In this document: positions 16,654 to 24,900 of the stretch, piece after piece | How positions within the stretch are numbered: the stretch's first letter is position 1 | Layout: the number at the start of each line of letters is the position of its first letter | Assembly (NCBI GenBank): GCA_046331465.1 | Contig: JAXLQV010000003.1 | Coordinates: 558,001-622,000, forward strand | From: UBA5066 sp046331465 | GTDB taxonomy: Bacteria; Acidobacteriota; Thermoanaerobaculia; UBA5066 | Direction of reading: 5' to 3' | DNA length: 64,000 nucleotides | Notes under the pieces: model-generated | What the model saw: the letters and a program-made list of their open reading frames with translations, nothing else | Told to the model about the DNA's origin: nothing | The model's database searches: none | Program-made: the position numbers and the translations under genes

Positions 16654-18195
16654 ATGGCCGAAGCCCGACCGGCCGCCTCCCCGGCCTGGGGGCTCCTCCT
16701 CGCGATCGCGGGAGCGAAGCTCGCCGTCCACGTCGCGCTCGCGAACCGCTACGGCTACTTCCGCGACGAGCTGTACTTTCTCGACTGCGGGCGGCACCTC
16801 GGCTGGGGCTACGTCGACGCGGCGCCCGCGATCGGCCTCTACGCCAGGGTCGCGCTCCTCCTCGGCGGCTCGCTCCCGGTTCTCCGCATCCTCGCGGGCC
16901 TCGCCGGCGCGGGCGTCGTCCTCCTGACGGGACTCCTCGCCTGGCGGCTCGGCGGGAGCCGGGCCGCGCAGGGGCTCGCCGCGACGGCGGCGCTCGCGAC
17001 GCCGATCTTCCTTGCGATCGCGGGACTCTTCACGATGAACGTCTTCGAGCCGCTCTTCTGGACCGGCTGCGCGTACGTCGTCGTGCGGCTCGCCGACGGC
17101 GCCTCGCCGCGTCTCTGGCTCCTCTTCGGCCTCTTCGCGGGGCTGGGCCTCCTGAACAAGCACTCGACGGCCTTCTTCGGCGCCGCCGTCGTCGCCGGGC
17201 TCCTCCTCTCGCCGATGCGGCGCTCGCTCGCGACGCCGTGGCCGTGGGCGGGGGCCGGCGTCGCTCTCCTCGTCTTCCTCCCGAACCTCCTCTGGCAGGC
17301 CGCGAACGGCTTCCCGACGCTCGAGGACCTCCGCAACGTCGCGCGCACGGGGAAGAACGTCGTCCTCGGCCCCGGGGAGTTCGTCCTGACCCAGGTCCTG
17401 CAGCAGGGTCCGCACCTCCTTCCGCTCTGGCTCGGCGGCCTCGCCTGGCTCCTCCTCGCGCGGAAGGGGCGGTACCGCGCGCTCGGCGCCGCGTTCGCCG
17501 TCTTCTTCGTCCTGATGTTCGCGATGAAGGCGAAGGGGTACTACCTGACGCCCTTCTTCCCGGTCCTGATCGCCGCCGGCGCCGTGGGCCTCGACGAGTG
17601 GATGGAACGCCGGCCCCGGCACGCGGGGCGGAGCGGGCCGCGCCTCGCCGCGGCGGCGTGGGCCGTCGGCCTCACGCTCCCCGTCGCGCCGCTCGTCCTC
17701 CCGATCCTCGACCCGCCGGATTTCGTCGGCTTCACGAAGGCGATCGGGTTCACTCCGCCGAAGGCCGAGGTCGCGCACCGCGGGCCGTTGCCGCAGCCGT
17801 TCGGCGACCAGTTCGGCTGGCCGGAGCTCGTCGCCGACGTCGCGAAGGTCTGGAACGGCCTGACGCCCGCGGAGCGCGCCCGGGCCGCGGTCTTCGCGAA
17901 CAACTACGGCGAGGCCGGGGCGGTCAACCTCTTCGGGCCGGCACATGGACTGCCGCCGGCGATCTCCGCCCACCAGAACCACTTCTTCTGGGGGCCCCGC
18001 GGCTTCCGCGGGGACGTCCTCGTCGTCCTCCAGGACGACCGCGAGAGCCTCGAGCGCGTCTGCGCCTCGGTCGAGGAGGCCGGCCGACACGAGCACCCGT
18101 GGGGGATGGCCGAGGAGAACGGGGCGATCTGGGTCTGCCGCGGCCTGAAGACGCCCCTTCCCGAGCTCTGGCCGCGGCTCAAGCACTGGAACTGA
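16654..18195 (+). CDS. GT39/ArnT-like membrane glycosyltransferase
   Basis: 513 residues with about 11 membrane segments. The N-terminal loop carries the PMT_2 signature RDELYFLDCGRHLGWGYVD (Asp-Glu of the catalytic periplasmic loop). Enzymes of this GT-C group transfer a sugar from a polyprenyl-phosphate donor to protein or lipid A on the periplasmic side. The donor and acceptor cannot be told from sequence. It starts 2 bp after the WYL regulator and is followed by galE and rfbB, so the region supplies sugars and a transferase. Confidence 0.82.
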   Translation: MAEARPAASPAWGLLLAIAGAKLAVHVALANRYGYFRDELYFLDCGRHLGWGYVDAAPAIGLYARVALLLGGSLPVLRILAGLAGAGVVLLTGLLAWRLGGSRAAQGLAATAALATPIFLAIAGLFTMNVFEPLFWTGCAYVVVRLADGASPRLWLLFGLFAGLGLLNKHSTAFFGAAVVAGLLLSPMRRSLATPWPWAGAGVALLVFLPNLLWQAANGFPTLEDLRNVARTGKNVVLGPGEFVLTQVLQQGPHLLPLWLGGLAWLLLARKGRYRALGAAFAVFFVLMFAMKAKGYYLTPFFPVLIAAGAVGLDEWMERRPRHAGRSGPRLAAAAWAVGLTLPVAPLVLPILDPPDFVGFTKAIGFTPPKAEVAHRGPLPQPFGDQFGWPELVADVAKVWNGLTPAERARAAVFANNYGEAGAVNLFGPAHGLPPAISAHQNHFFWGPRGFRGDVLVVLQDDRESLERVCASVEEAGRHEHPWGMAEENGAIWVCRGLKTPLPELWPRLKHWN

Positions 18196-18214
18196 GAGCG
18201 GCTGGCGAAGCTGG

Positions 18215-18220
18215 TAACGT
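18215..18220 (+). promoter_or_regulatory. -10 hexamer TAACGT of galE, leaderless type
   Basis: TAACGT ends 8 bp before the galE ATG, with no ribosome binding site between. Confidence 0.5.
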
Positions 18221-18228
18221 CTGCCGCG

Positions 18229-19254
18229 ATGAGCAGGATTCTCGTTACCGGCGGCGCCGGCTACATCGGTTCGCACACCTGCGTCGAGCTCCTCGGGGCC
18301 GGCCACGACGTGGTCGTCCTCGACAACCTCTCGAACGCCCGGAGGGAGTCGCTCGCGCGTGTCGCGGAGCTGACCGGGAAGCGCGTGCCGTTCGTGAAGG
18401 GGGACATCCGCGACCGCGCGACGCTCGACGCCCTCTTCCGCGAGCACCGCGTGGACGCCGTCATCCACTTCGCCGGGCTGAAGGCGGTCGGCGAGTCGGT
18501 CGAAAAGCCTCTCCTCTACTGGGACAACAACGTCTGCGGGAGCGTGACGCTCGTCGAGGCGATGGCCGCGGCCAGCGTGAAGACGCTCGTCTTCAGCTCC
18601 TCCTCGACGGTCTACGGCGACCCGCCGTCCGTCCCGATCCGCGAGGACTTCCCGATGGGGACGCCGACGAACCCCTACGGGCGGAGCAAGCTCGTCGTCG
18701 AGCAGGTCCTCCTCGACGTCGCGAAGGCCGACCCCTCCTGGAGCATCGCCCTCCTCCGCTACTTCAACCCCGTCGGCGCGCACGAGAGCGGGCGGATCGG
18801 CGAGGACCCCCGCGGCATCCCGAACAACCTGATGCCCTACATCGCGCAGGTGGCCGTCGGCCGCCGCGAGGCCCTCAGCGTCTTCGGCGACGACTACCCG
18901 ACGCCGGACGGCACCGGGATCCGCGACTACATCCACGTCGTCGACCTCGCGGCAGGGCACGTGAAGGCGCTCGGGAAGCTCGCGGAAGGCCCCGGCACGC
19001 GCGTCTGGAACCTCGGGACGGGGCGCGGCTGCAGCGTCCTCGAGGTCCTCCGGGCGTTCGAGAAGGCCTCCGGGCGGACGGTCCCCTACCGGGTCGTCCC
19101 TCGCCGCGCCGGCGACATCGCCGAGAGCTGGTGCGACACGACGAAGGCGGAGCGGGAGCTCGGCTGGAAGGCCGCCCGCGGCCTCGACGAGATGTGCGCC
19201 GACAGCTGGCGCTGGCAGGAGCGCAACCCCGAGGGCTTCGGGGACGCGGAGTGA
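18229..19254 (+). CDS. galE: UDP-glucose 4-epimerase
   Basis: 341 residues. An extended SDR with NAD-binding GGAGYIG (residues 8-14), the SSSSTVYG active-site serine/threonine strand, the catalytic YGRSK (YxxxK) and the LRYFNPVGAHESG segment characteristic of GalE. It interconverts UDP-glucose and UDP-galactose. rfbB begins 19 bp downstream, forming a nucleotide-sugar unit with the preceding membrane glycosyltransferase. Confidence 0.94.
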   Translation: MSRILVTGGAGYIGSHTCVELLGAGHDVVVLDNLSNARRESLARVAELTGKRVPFVKGDIRDRATLDALFREHRVDAVIHFAGLKAVGESVEKPLLYWDNNVCGSVTLVEAMAAASVKTLVFSSSSTVYGDPPSVPIREDFPMGTPTNPYGRSKLVVEQVLLDVAKADPSWSIALLRYFNPVGAHESGRIGEDPRGIPNNLMPYIAQVAVGRREALSVFGDDYPTPDGTGIRDYIHVVDLAAGHVKALGKLAEGPGTRVWNLGTGRGCSVLEVLRAFEKASGRTVPYRVVPRRAGDIAESWCDTTKAERELGWKAARGLDEMCADSWRWQERNPEGFGDAE

Positions 19255-19273
19255 GGGCCGGGAGGAGGACGCC

Positions 19274-20347
19274 TTGATTCTCGTCACGGGCGGCGCCGGC
19301 TTCATCGGCGTGAACTTCGTCCTCGACTGGCTCGCCGCCTCCGGCGAGCCGGTCGTGAACCTCGACAAGCTGACCTACGCCGGCAACCCGCGGAGCCTCG
19401 AGCCGCTCCGGGGAGACGCGCGCCACGTCTTCGTGAAGGGAGACATCGGCGACCGCGCCCTCGTCGGCGAGCTCCTCGCCCGGCACCGCCCGCGGGCGAT
19501 CGTGAACTTCGCGGCCGAGTCGCACGTCGACCGCTCGATCCACGGCCCCGAGGACTTCATCCAGACGAACGTCGTCGGGACGTTCCACCTCCTCGAGGCG
19601 GTGCGCGCCTTCTGGAACGCGCTTCCCGAGCCGGAGAAGGCGGCCTTCCGGTTCCTCCACGTCTCGACCGACGAGGTCTACGGCTCGCTCGGCCCCTCGG
19701 ACCCGCCGTTCACCGAGGAGACGCCCTTCGCGCCGAACAGCCCCTACTCGGCGAGCAAGGCCTCGTCGGACCACCTCGTGCGGGCCTACCACCACACCTA
19801 TGGCCTGCCGACGCTGACGACGAACTGCTCGAACAACTACGGGCCGTTCCAGTTCCCCGAGAAGCTCATCCCGCTGATGATCCTGAACGCCTTCCGCGGC
19901 CGGCCGCTCCCTGTCTACGGCGACGGGATGAACGTGCGCGACTGGCTCTACGTGAAGGACCACTGCTCGGCGATCCGCGCGGTCCTCGAGAAGGGGCGCC
20001 CGGGCGAGACCTACAACGTCGGCGGCTGGAACGAGATGCCGAACCTCGTCATCGTCCGCACGCTCTGCGCCCTCCTCGACGAGCTGCGCCCGGACCCCGC
20101 CGGGCCGCACGAGCGCCTCGTCACCTACGTGAAGGACCGGCCGGGGCACGACCGCCGCTACGCGATCGACGCGCGGAAGATCGACCGCGAACTCGGCTGG
20201 AAGCCCGCCGAGACGTTCGAGACCGGCATCCGCAAGACCGTCTCCTGGTACCTCGACAACATGCCGTGGGTCGAGGACGTCGCGAGCGGCGACTACCGCC
20301 GCTGGATCGAGGCGAACTACGCCGAGAGGGGGTCCGCGGGGACCTGA
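19274..20347 (+). CDS. rfbB: dTDP-glucose 4,6-dehydratase
   Basis: 357 residues, starting at TTG (19274) behind GGGAGGAGG. GGAGFIG nucleotide-binding motif at 6-12, STDEVYG with the catalytic Asp-Glu pair, and PYSASKASSDH with the catalytic Tyr and Lys. NNYGPFQFPEKLIPL is diagnostic for RmlB. It converts dTDP-glucose to the 4-keto-6-deoxy intermediate for deoxysugars such as rhamnose. RmlA, RmlC and RmlD are not in this window. Confidence 0.94.
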   Translation: MILVTGGAGFIGVNFVLDWLAASGEPVVNLDKLTYAGNPRSLEPLRGDARHVFVKGDIGDRALVGELLARHRPRAIVNFAAESHVDRSIHGPEDFIQTNVVGTFHLLEAVRAFWNALPEPEKAAFRFLHVSTDEVYGSLGPSDPPFTEETPFAPNSPYSASKASSDHLVRAYHHTYGLPTLTTNCSNNYGPFQFPEKLIPLMILNAFRGRPLPVYGDGMNVRDWLYVKDHCSAIRAVLEKGRPGETYNVGGWNEMPNLVIVRTLCALLDELRPDPAGPHERLVTYVKDRPGHDRRYAIDARKIDRELGWKPAETFETGIRKTVSWYLDNMPWVEDVASGDYRRWIEANYAERGSAGT

Positions 20348-20361
20348 TCACGGGAGCCCCG

Positions 20362-20391
20362 AAAACAGGAACGCCGGGACTCTGCCCGGCG
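20362..20391 (-). terminator. Terminator downstream of tRNA-Ala
   Basis: On the minus strand, a CGCCGGG / CCCGGCG stem with a 6-nt loop is followed by a T-rich run (TTCCTGTTTTC). It lies just beyond the tRNA 3' end. On the plus strand it has no U tract, so it is not an efficient stop for rfbB. Confidence 0.6.
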
Positions 20392-20413
20392 ATGACCCTC
20401 ACGAAAAAGGAAA

Positions 20414-20489
20414 TGGTGGAGCTGAACAGGATCGAACTGTCGACCTCCTGAATGCCATTCAGGCGCTCTCCCAACTGAGCTACAGCCCC
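20414..20489 (-). tRNA. tRNA-Ala (anticodon GGC)
   Basis: 76 nt including an encoded CCA end. The anticodon loop ATGGCAT between CCTGA and TCAGG arms gives GGC, reading GCC codons. The acceptor stem has the G3-U70 wobble pair that identifies alanine tRNAs, and the discriminator base is A. The TPsiC arm carries GTTCGATCC. GCC is a favoured codon in this very GC-rich genome. No integrase or direct repeat marks it as an attachment site. Confidence 0.96.
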
Positions 20490-20536
20490 ACGCTTTGAAA
20501 GACCGGCGGGGGCCCAGGCGCCTCCGCGGACCGCGG

Positions 20537-20565
20537 AACTTAGCATCCCCGAATACCACGGTCAA
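20537..20565 (-). promoter_or_regulatory. Sigma-70-type promoter of tRNA-Ala
   Basis: On the minus strand TTGACC (20565-20560) and TAAGTT (20542-20537) are separated by exactly 17 bp. Transcription would start near 20530, about 40 bp before the mature tRNA 5' end. It is the clearest -35/-10 pair I found in the window. Confidence 0.7.
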
Positions 20566-20581
20566 GGCGCCCCTCTTTCCC

Positions 20582-20587
20582 TATGAT
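20582..20587 (+). promoter_or_regulatory. -10 hexamer TATGAT, leaderless type
   Basis: TATGAT ends 7 bp before the ATG at 20595. The intervening TCCCGCC is identical to that upstream of the WYL gene. Confidence 0.5.
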
Positions 20588-20594
20588 TCCCGCC

Positions 20595-20891
20595 ATGGAT
20601 ACGCGGCCCGGCGACCCCCAGGCCTCCCGGAGGCGGGGAATCATCCAGAGGCTCCTGGGCGGCCTGAACCTCCGGTTCCCGGGGCTTTTCGCCCTGCTGG
20701 CAGCCGTGTTCGTGCTCGACCTCCTGATCCCCGACTTCATCCCCTTCGTCGACGAGATCATCCTGGCGATCCTCACGATGATCTTCGGGCTCTGGAAGGA
20801 GCGTCGGACGACGACGAGGGCCGCGGAGGCCGGCGGACCGCCGCTCCCTCCGGCCGCTCCCCCGCTTCCTCCGCCTCCCCCCGGGGGCTGA
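20595..20891 (+). CDS. Small membrane protein, DUF6116-like
   Basis: 98 residues. A basic N-terminus is followed by LRFPGLFALLAAVFVLDLLIP and PFVDEIILAILTMIFGLWKERR, giving two membrane segments with the conserved FVLDLL-PDFIPFVDE pattern I associate with DUF6116 proteins. The C-terminus is proline-rich. An ATG 12 bp earlier is in frame but lies inside the putative -10 hexamer, so 20595 is preferred. Function unknown. Confidence 0.75.
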   Translation: MDTRPGDPQASRRRGIIQRLLGGLNLRFPGLFALLAAVFVLDLLIPDFIPFVDEIILAILTMIFGLWKERRTTTRAAEAGGPPLPPAAPPLPPPPPGG

Positions 20892-20915
20892 GCCCCGGAG
20901 CTGCCGCGGGGCGGC

Positions 20916-21797
20916 CTACCGCATCGCCCGGAAGGTGTCGCAGGCCCGGGGGTCGCCCGTCTCGAGCCCTTTGCGGAACCAGGCGACCCGCTGCTCGGAC
21001 GAGCCGTGGGTGAAGGCGTCGGGTGAGACGCGGCGGCCCGCCGCGCGCTGGAGCCTGTCGTCGCCGATCGCCGCCGCGGCGCTCAGCCCCTCCTCGACGT
21101 CCCCCTTCTCGAGGATCCCGCGCCGGGCGGTTTCGTGTCCCCAGACGCCGGCGAAGCAGTCGGCCTGGAGCTCGAGGGCGACCGAGTACGCGTTCTTGTG
21201 CCGCGGGTCCGCGGCCTGCCGCCGCCGCACCGCCTCGTCGATGCCGAGGAGGTTCTGGACGTGGTGCCCGATCTCGTGCGTGATGACGTACGCCTGCGCG
21301 AAGTCTCCCGGTGCGCCGAAGCGCTCCTTCAGCTCCTGGTAGAAGCCGAGGTCGACGTAGACCTTCCGGTCGCCCGGACAGTAGAAGGGCCCGGTCGCCG
21401 ACTGCGCGTAACCGCACGCCGAGTCAATTCCGTCGCGGAACAGGACGAGCTTCGCGTCGACGTAGCGTTTCCCCTGGGCCGGCAGGAGCTTCTCCCAGGT
21501 CGATTGGGCGTCGTCGAGAACGAACGACACGAACTCGACGAGCTCCTCCTCGCGTGGGTCATGAATGGCCCCAGCTTTCGGAAGTCCCTGTCCCGTCGAG
21601 ACGTCGGCCCTCGGGGCGAGCCCCCCGCCGCCCCCGTCGACGAGCGCGAAGAAGTCCTTCTTGAAAACGAGGCTCAGGACCGCGAGGAGGAGGAACCCCC
21701 CGAGCCCGAGCTTCAGCCCCGGCCCGCGGCCCCCGCCGCCCTCTTCCCCCCGTCGGTCCTCGAGGTTCGCGCTGCGTCCGCCGCGGGTCCATCTCAT
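20916..21797 (-). CDS. ypfJ: Neutral zinc metallopeptidase, YpfJ family
   Basis: 293 residues, near the family norm. One N-terminal membrane segment (about 30-46) is followed by a large exported domain with the zinc motif HEIGHH in YVITHEIGHHVQNLLGI, and a downstream LELQADCFAGVWGH segment conserved in COG2321. Substrates are unknown in the family. The gene stands alone, convergent to the small DUF6116-like gene and divergent from the large nuclease gene. Confidence 0.9.
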   Translation of the reverse strand: MRWTRGGRSANLEDRRGEEGGGGRGPGLKLGLGGFLLLAVLSLVFKKDFFALVDGGGGGLAPRADVSTGQGLPKAGAIHDPREEELVEFVSFVLDDAQSTWEKLLPAQGKRYVDAKLVLFRDGIDSACGYAQSATGPFYCPGDRKVYVDLGFYQELKERFGAPGDFAQAYVITHEIGHHVQNLLGIDEAVRRRQAADPRHKNAYSVALELQADCFAGVWGHETARRGILEKGDVEEGLSAAAAIGDDRLQRAAGRRVSPDAFTHGSSEQRVAWFRKGLETGDPRACDTFRAMR

Positions 21798-21934
21798 GGC
21801 CGAGACCCTCCCCAGATTCTCGCGAAAGACTACCGGACAAGACGCCCCCGAGTGGATAAGATCCGTGACCTCTTGTCGCGCAGTTCCCTCCTCACCCCAA
21901 CCCCCGCACACATCACTCCCGAAGGGAGATCTGT

Positions 21935-24900
21935 ATGAACCGTCCGGCCCGGAGCGTCGCTTTCGTCTCGATCGTCGTCCTCGCACTCGCCGTCCTCGCC
22001 GCGCCGCCCGCGGCGGCGCTCTCGAGCGACGTCGTCATCAGCCAGGTGTATGGGGGTGGCGGGAACTCGGGCGCCACACACCGGAACGACTTCATCGAGC
22101 TCTTCAATCGAGGGACTACGACGGTGTCGCTCGCGGGCTGGTCGGTGCAGTACACGAGCGCGACCGGCACAGGGCTCTTCTCGGCGAACGTCACCAATCT
22201 GTCCGGGTCGCTGGCGCCGGGCCAGTACTACCTTGTTCAGGAAGCCTCCGGGGGGGCCGTAGGCGTCGTTCTCCCGACGGCCGACGCGACCGGCACGATC
22301 AACATGAGCGGCACGGCAGGCAAGGTCATCCTCGCGAACACGACGACGGGCCTCGCCTGCAACGGCAGCTCGACCGCATGCTCGGCCGCGCAGCTGGCTC
22401 AGATCGTTGACTTGGTGGGGTTCGGAACCGCGAACTTCTTCGAAGGAACCGCGGCCGCACCGGGACTCTCTAACATCCTTGCGGACTTCCGCGGCTCGAA
22501 TGGCTGCGCGGAGACCGACCAGAACGGCGCTGACTTCGCGGCAAACACTCCGAATCCGCGCAACACAGCGACGGCGCTCGCGCCCTGCTCCGGCGGCGCG
22601 ACCACGCTCAGCATCAACGAGGTCACGCTCGCCGAGGGCAACACCGGCACGACGACGTTCACGTTCACGGTTTCCCTCTCCGCGCCCGCCGGCGCCGGCG
22701 GCGTGACGTTCGACATCGCGACGGCCGACGGAACGGCGACTCAGCCTTCGGACTACACGCAGAAGTCGCTGACCGGCCAGACGATCGCGGCGGGCAGCTC
22801 CACGTACACCTTCGACGTCCTCGTCAACGGCGACACGACGACCGAACCGAACGAGACGTTCTTCGTGAACGTCACGAACGTCACCGGCGCGACGGTCGCG
22901 GACGGGCAGGGCCTGGGCACGATCCAGAACGACGACGTCACACTGACGAAGATCCACGACATCCAGGGCCCGGGCACCTCGTCGCCGCTCGTCGGCAACA
23001 GCGTCACGACGACCGGCATCGTGACGGGCGTCCGGTCGGCCGGCTTCTACATACAGGAGCCCGACGCCTCGGTCGACGCCGACCCGAGCACCTCCGAGGG
23101 AATCTACGTCTACACGAGCTCGGCGCCCCCCGCGGCGGCCGCCGTCGGGAACCTCGTCCAGGTCACCGGGACCGTCTCCGAGTACGTCCCGAGCGCCGAC
23201 CCGTACCAGCCGCCGCTGACCGAGCTGGGCTCGCCGACGGTCGTGCAGCTGTCGACCGGCAACCCGCTGCCGGCCGCAATCGTCCTGACGGCCACGAACC
23301 CCGACCCGGCCGGCGCCTACGACCAGCTGGAGCGCTACGAGGGGATGCGCGTGACCGTGCCGTCGATGACGGTCGTCGCGCCGACGCAGGGGACGACGAA
23401 CGAGGCGAATGCCACCGCGACCACGAACGGCATCTTCTTCGGCGTCGTCACCGGGGTCGCGCGGCCGTTCCGCGAGCCGGGCATCCAGCCGCCGGACCCG
23501 GCCCCGACCGGGACCATCCCGCCGATCCCGCGGTTCGATGGCAACCCGGAGCTGATCCGCGTCGACAGCGACGTGCTGACCGGCACGACCGCCGTCAACG
23601 TGGCCACCGGAGCAGTCATCGCGAACGTCACCGGGCCTCTCGACTACACGTATCGCCACTACACGATCCTCCCCGAGACGACGCTCCTTCCGACGGGCGG
23701 GATGACGCCGACCGCCGTCACGGCGCCGGTAGCCTCGGAGTTCACCGTCGGCTCCTACAACGTCGAGCGGTTCTTCGACACGACGGACGACGCCGGGGTC
23801 AGTGACGTCGCCCTGACGACCACGGCGTTCAACAATCGTCTCCAGAAGCTCTCCCTCGGCGTCCGCGACTACCTGAAGATGCCCGACGTCCTCGGCCTCT
23901 GCGAGGTCGAGAACCTGACGACGCTCCAGGCGATCGCGTCGAAGATCTCGGCCGACGCGGTCGCGGCGAGCGAGCCGGACCCGCAGTACGCCGCCTACCT
24001 CGTCGAGGGGAACGACATCGGCGGGATCGACGTGGGCTTCCTCGTCAAGACGGCCCAGGTCGCCGCCTCGACGCCGCGCGTCGAGGTCGTCTCCGTCACG
24101 CAGGAGCTGAAGAACACGCTCTTCGTGAACCCCGACAGCTCGACGGAGCTCCTGAACGACCGGCCGCCCCTCCGCCTCAACGCCGTGATCCACCACGCGA
24201 ACGGCGCGTCGTTCCCCGTCACCGTCATCGTCAACCACCTCAAGGCGATGACGGGCGTGGACGACTCGGGGCCGGGGACCAAGGGCTGGGCGACCGCCGG
24301 AGCGCGCGACCGCGCCAAGCGGCAGAAGCAGGCCGAGGACCTCGCGAACCTCGTCCAGGCGCGGCAGCTCGCCGACCCGACGGAGCGAATCATCCTCGTG
24401 GGCGACTTCAACGCCTTCGAGTTCAACGACGGCTACGTCGACATGGTGAACGTCGTCGCCGGGACGCCGACGCCCGACGACCAGACCGTCGTCCCCGGGG
24501 ACGGCGTCGATCTCGTGAATCCGAACTTCGTCAACCTCATCACGACCGCTCCGGCCGCGGAGCGCTACTCGTACTCCTACGACGGCAGCGCGCAGTCGAT
24601 CGACCAGGTCCTCGTGAACGCCACCGTCGTCTCGGGCACCCTCGCCCGCCGCGAGGAGCACGCGCGGGTCAACGTCGACTTCTCCGCAACCGACCGCGGC
24701 GTCTACGGAGCCTCGGCCGCGACGCGACTCTCCGACCACGAACCGGTCGTCTCCTACTACCAGGTCGCCGCGTTCCAGACGGCCGACCTCGCGGTGACGA
24801 AGACCGACACGCCCGACCCGGTCACCGCCGGCACGAACCTCACCTACACGGTCACGGTCACGAACGCCGGCCCCGACGCGGCCGCGTCGGCTTCGTTCTC

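Noticed and set aside
16654..18195. Definite ArnT assignment
   Set aside because: The PMT loop is present, but nothing in the sequence fixes aminoarabinose as donor, and the partial arnD is 45 kb away.
20414..20489. tRNA-Ala as a phage or island attachment site
   Set aside because: No integrase, no duplicated tRNA 3' end, and composition is unchanged on both sides.
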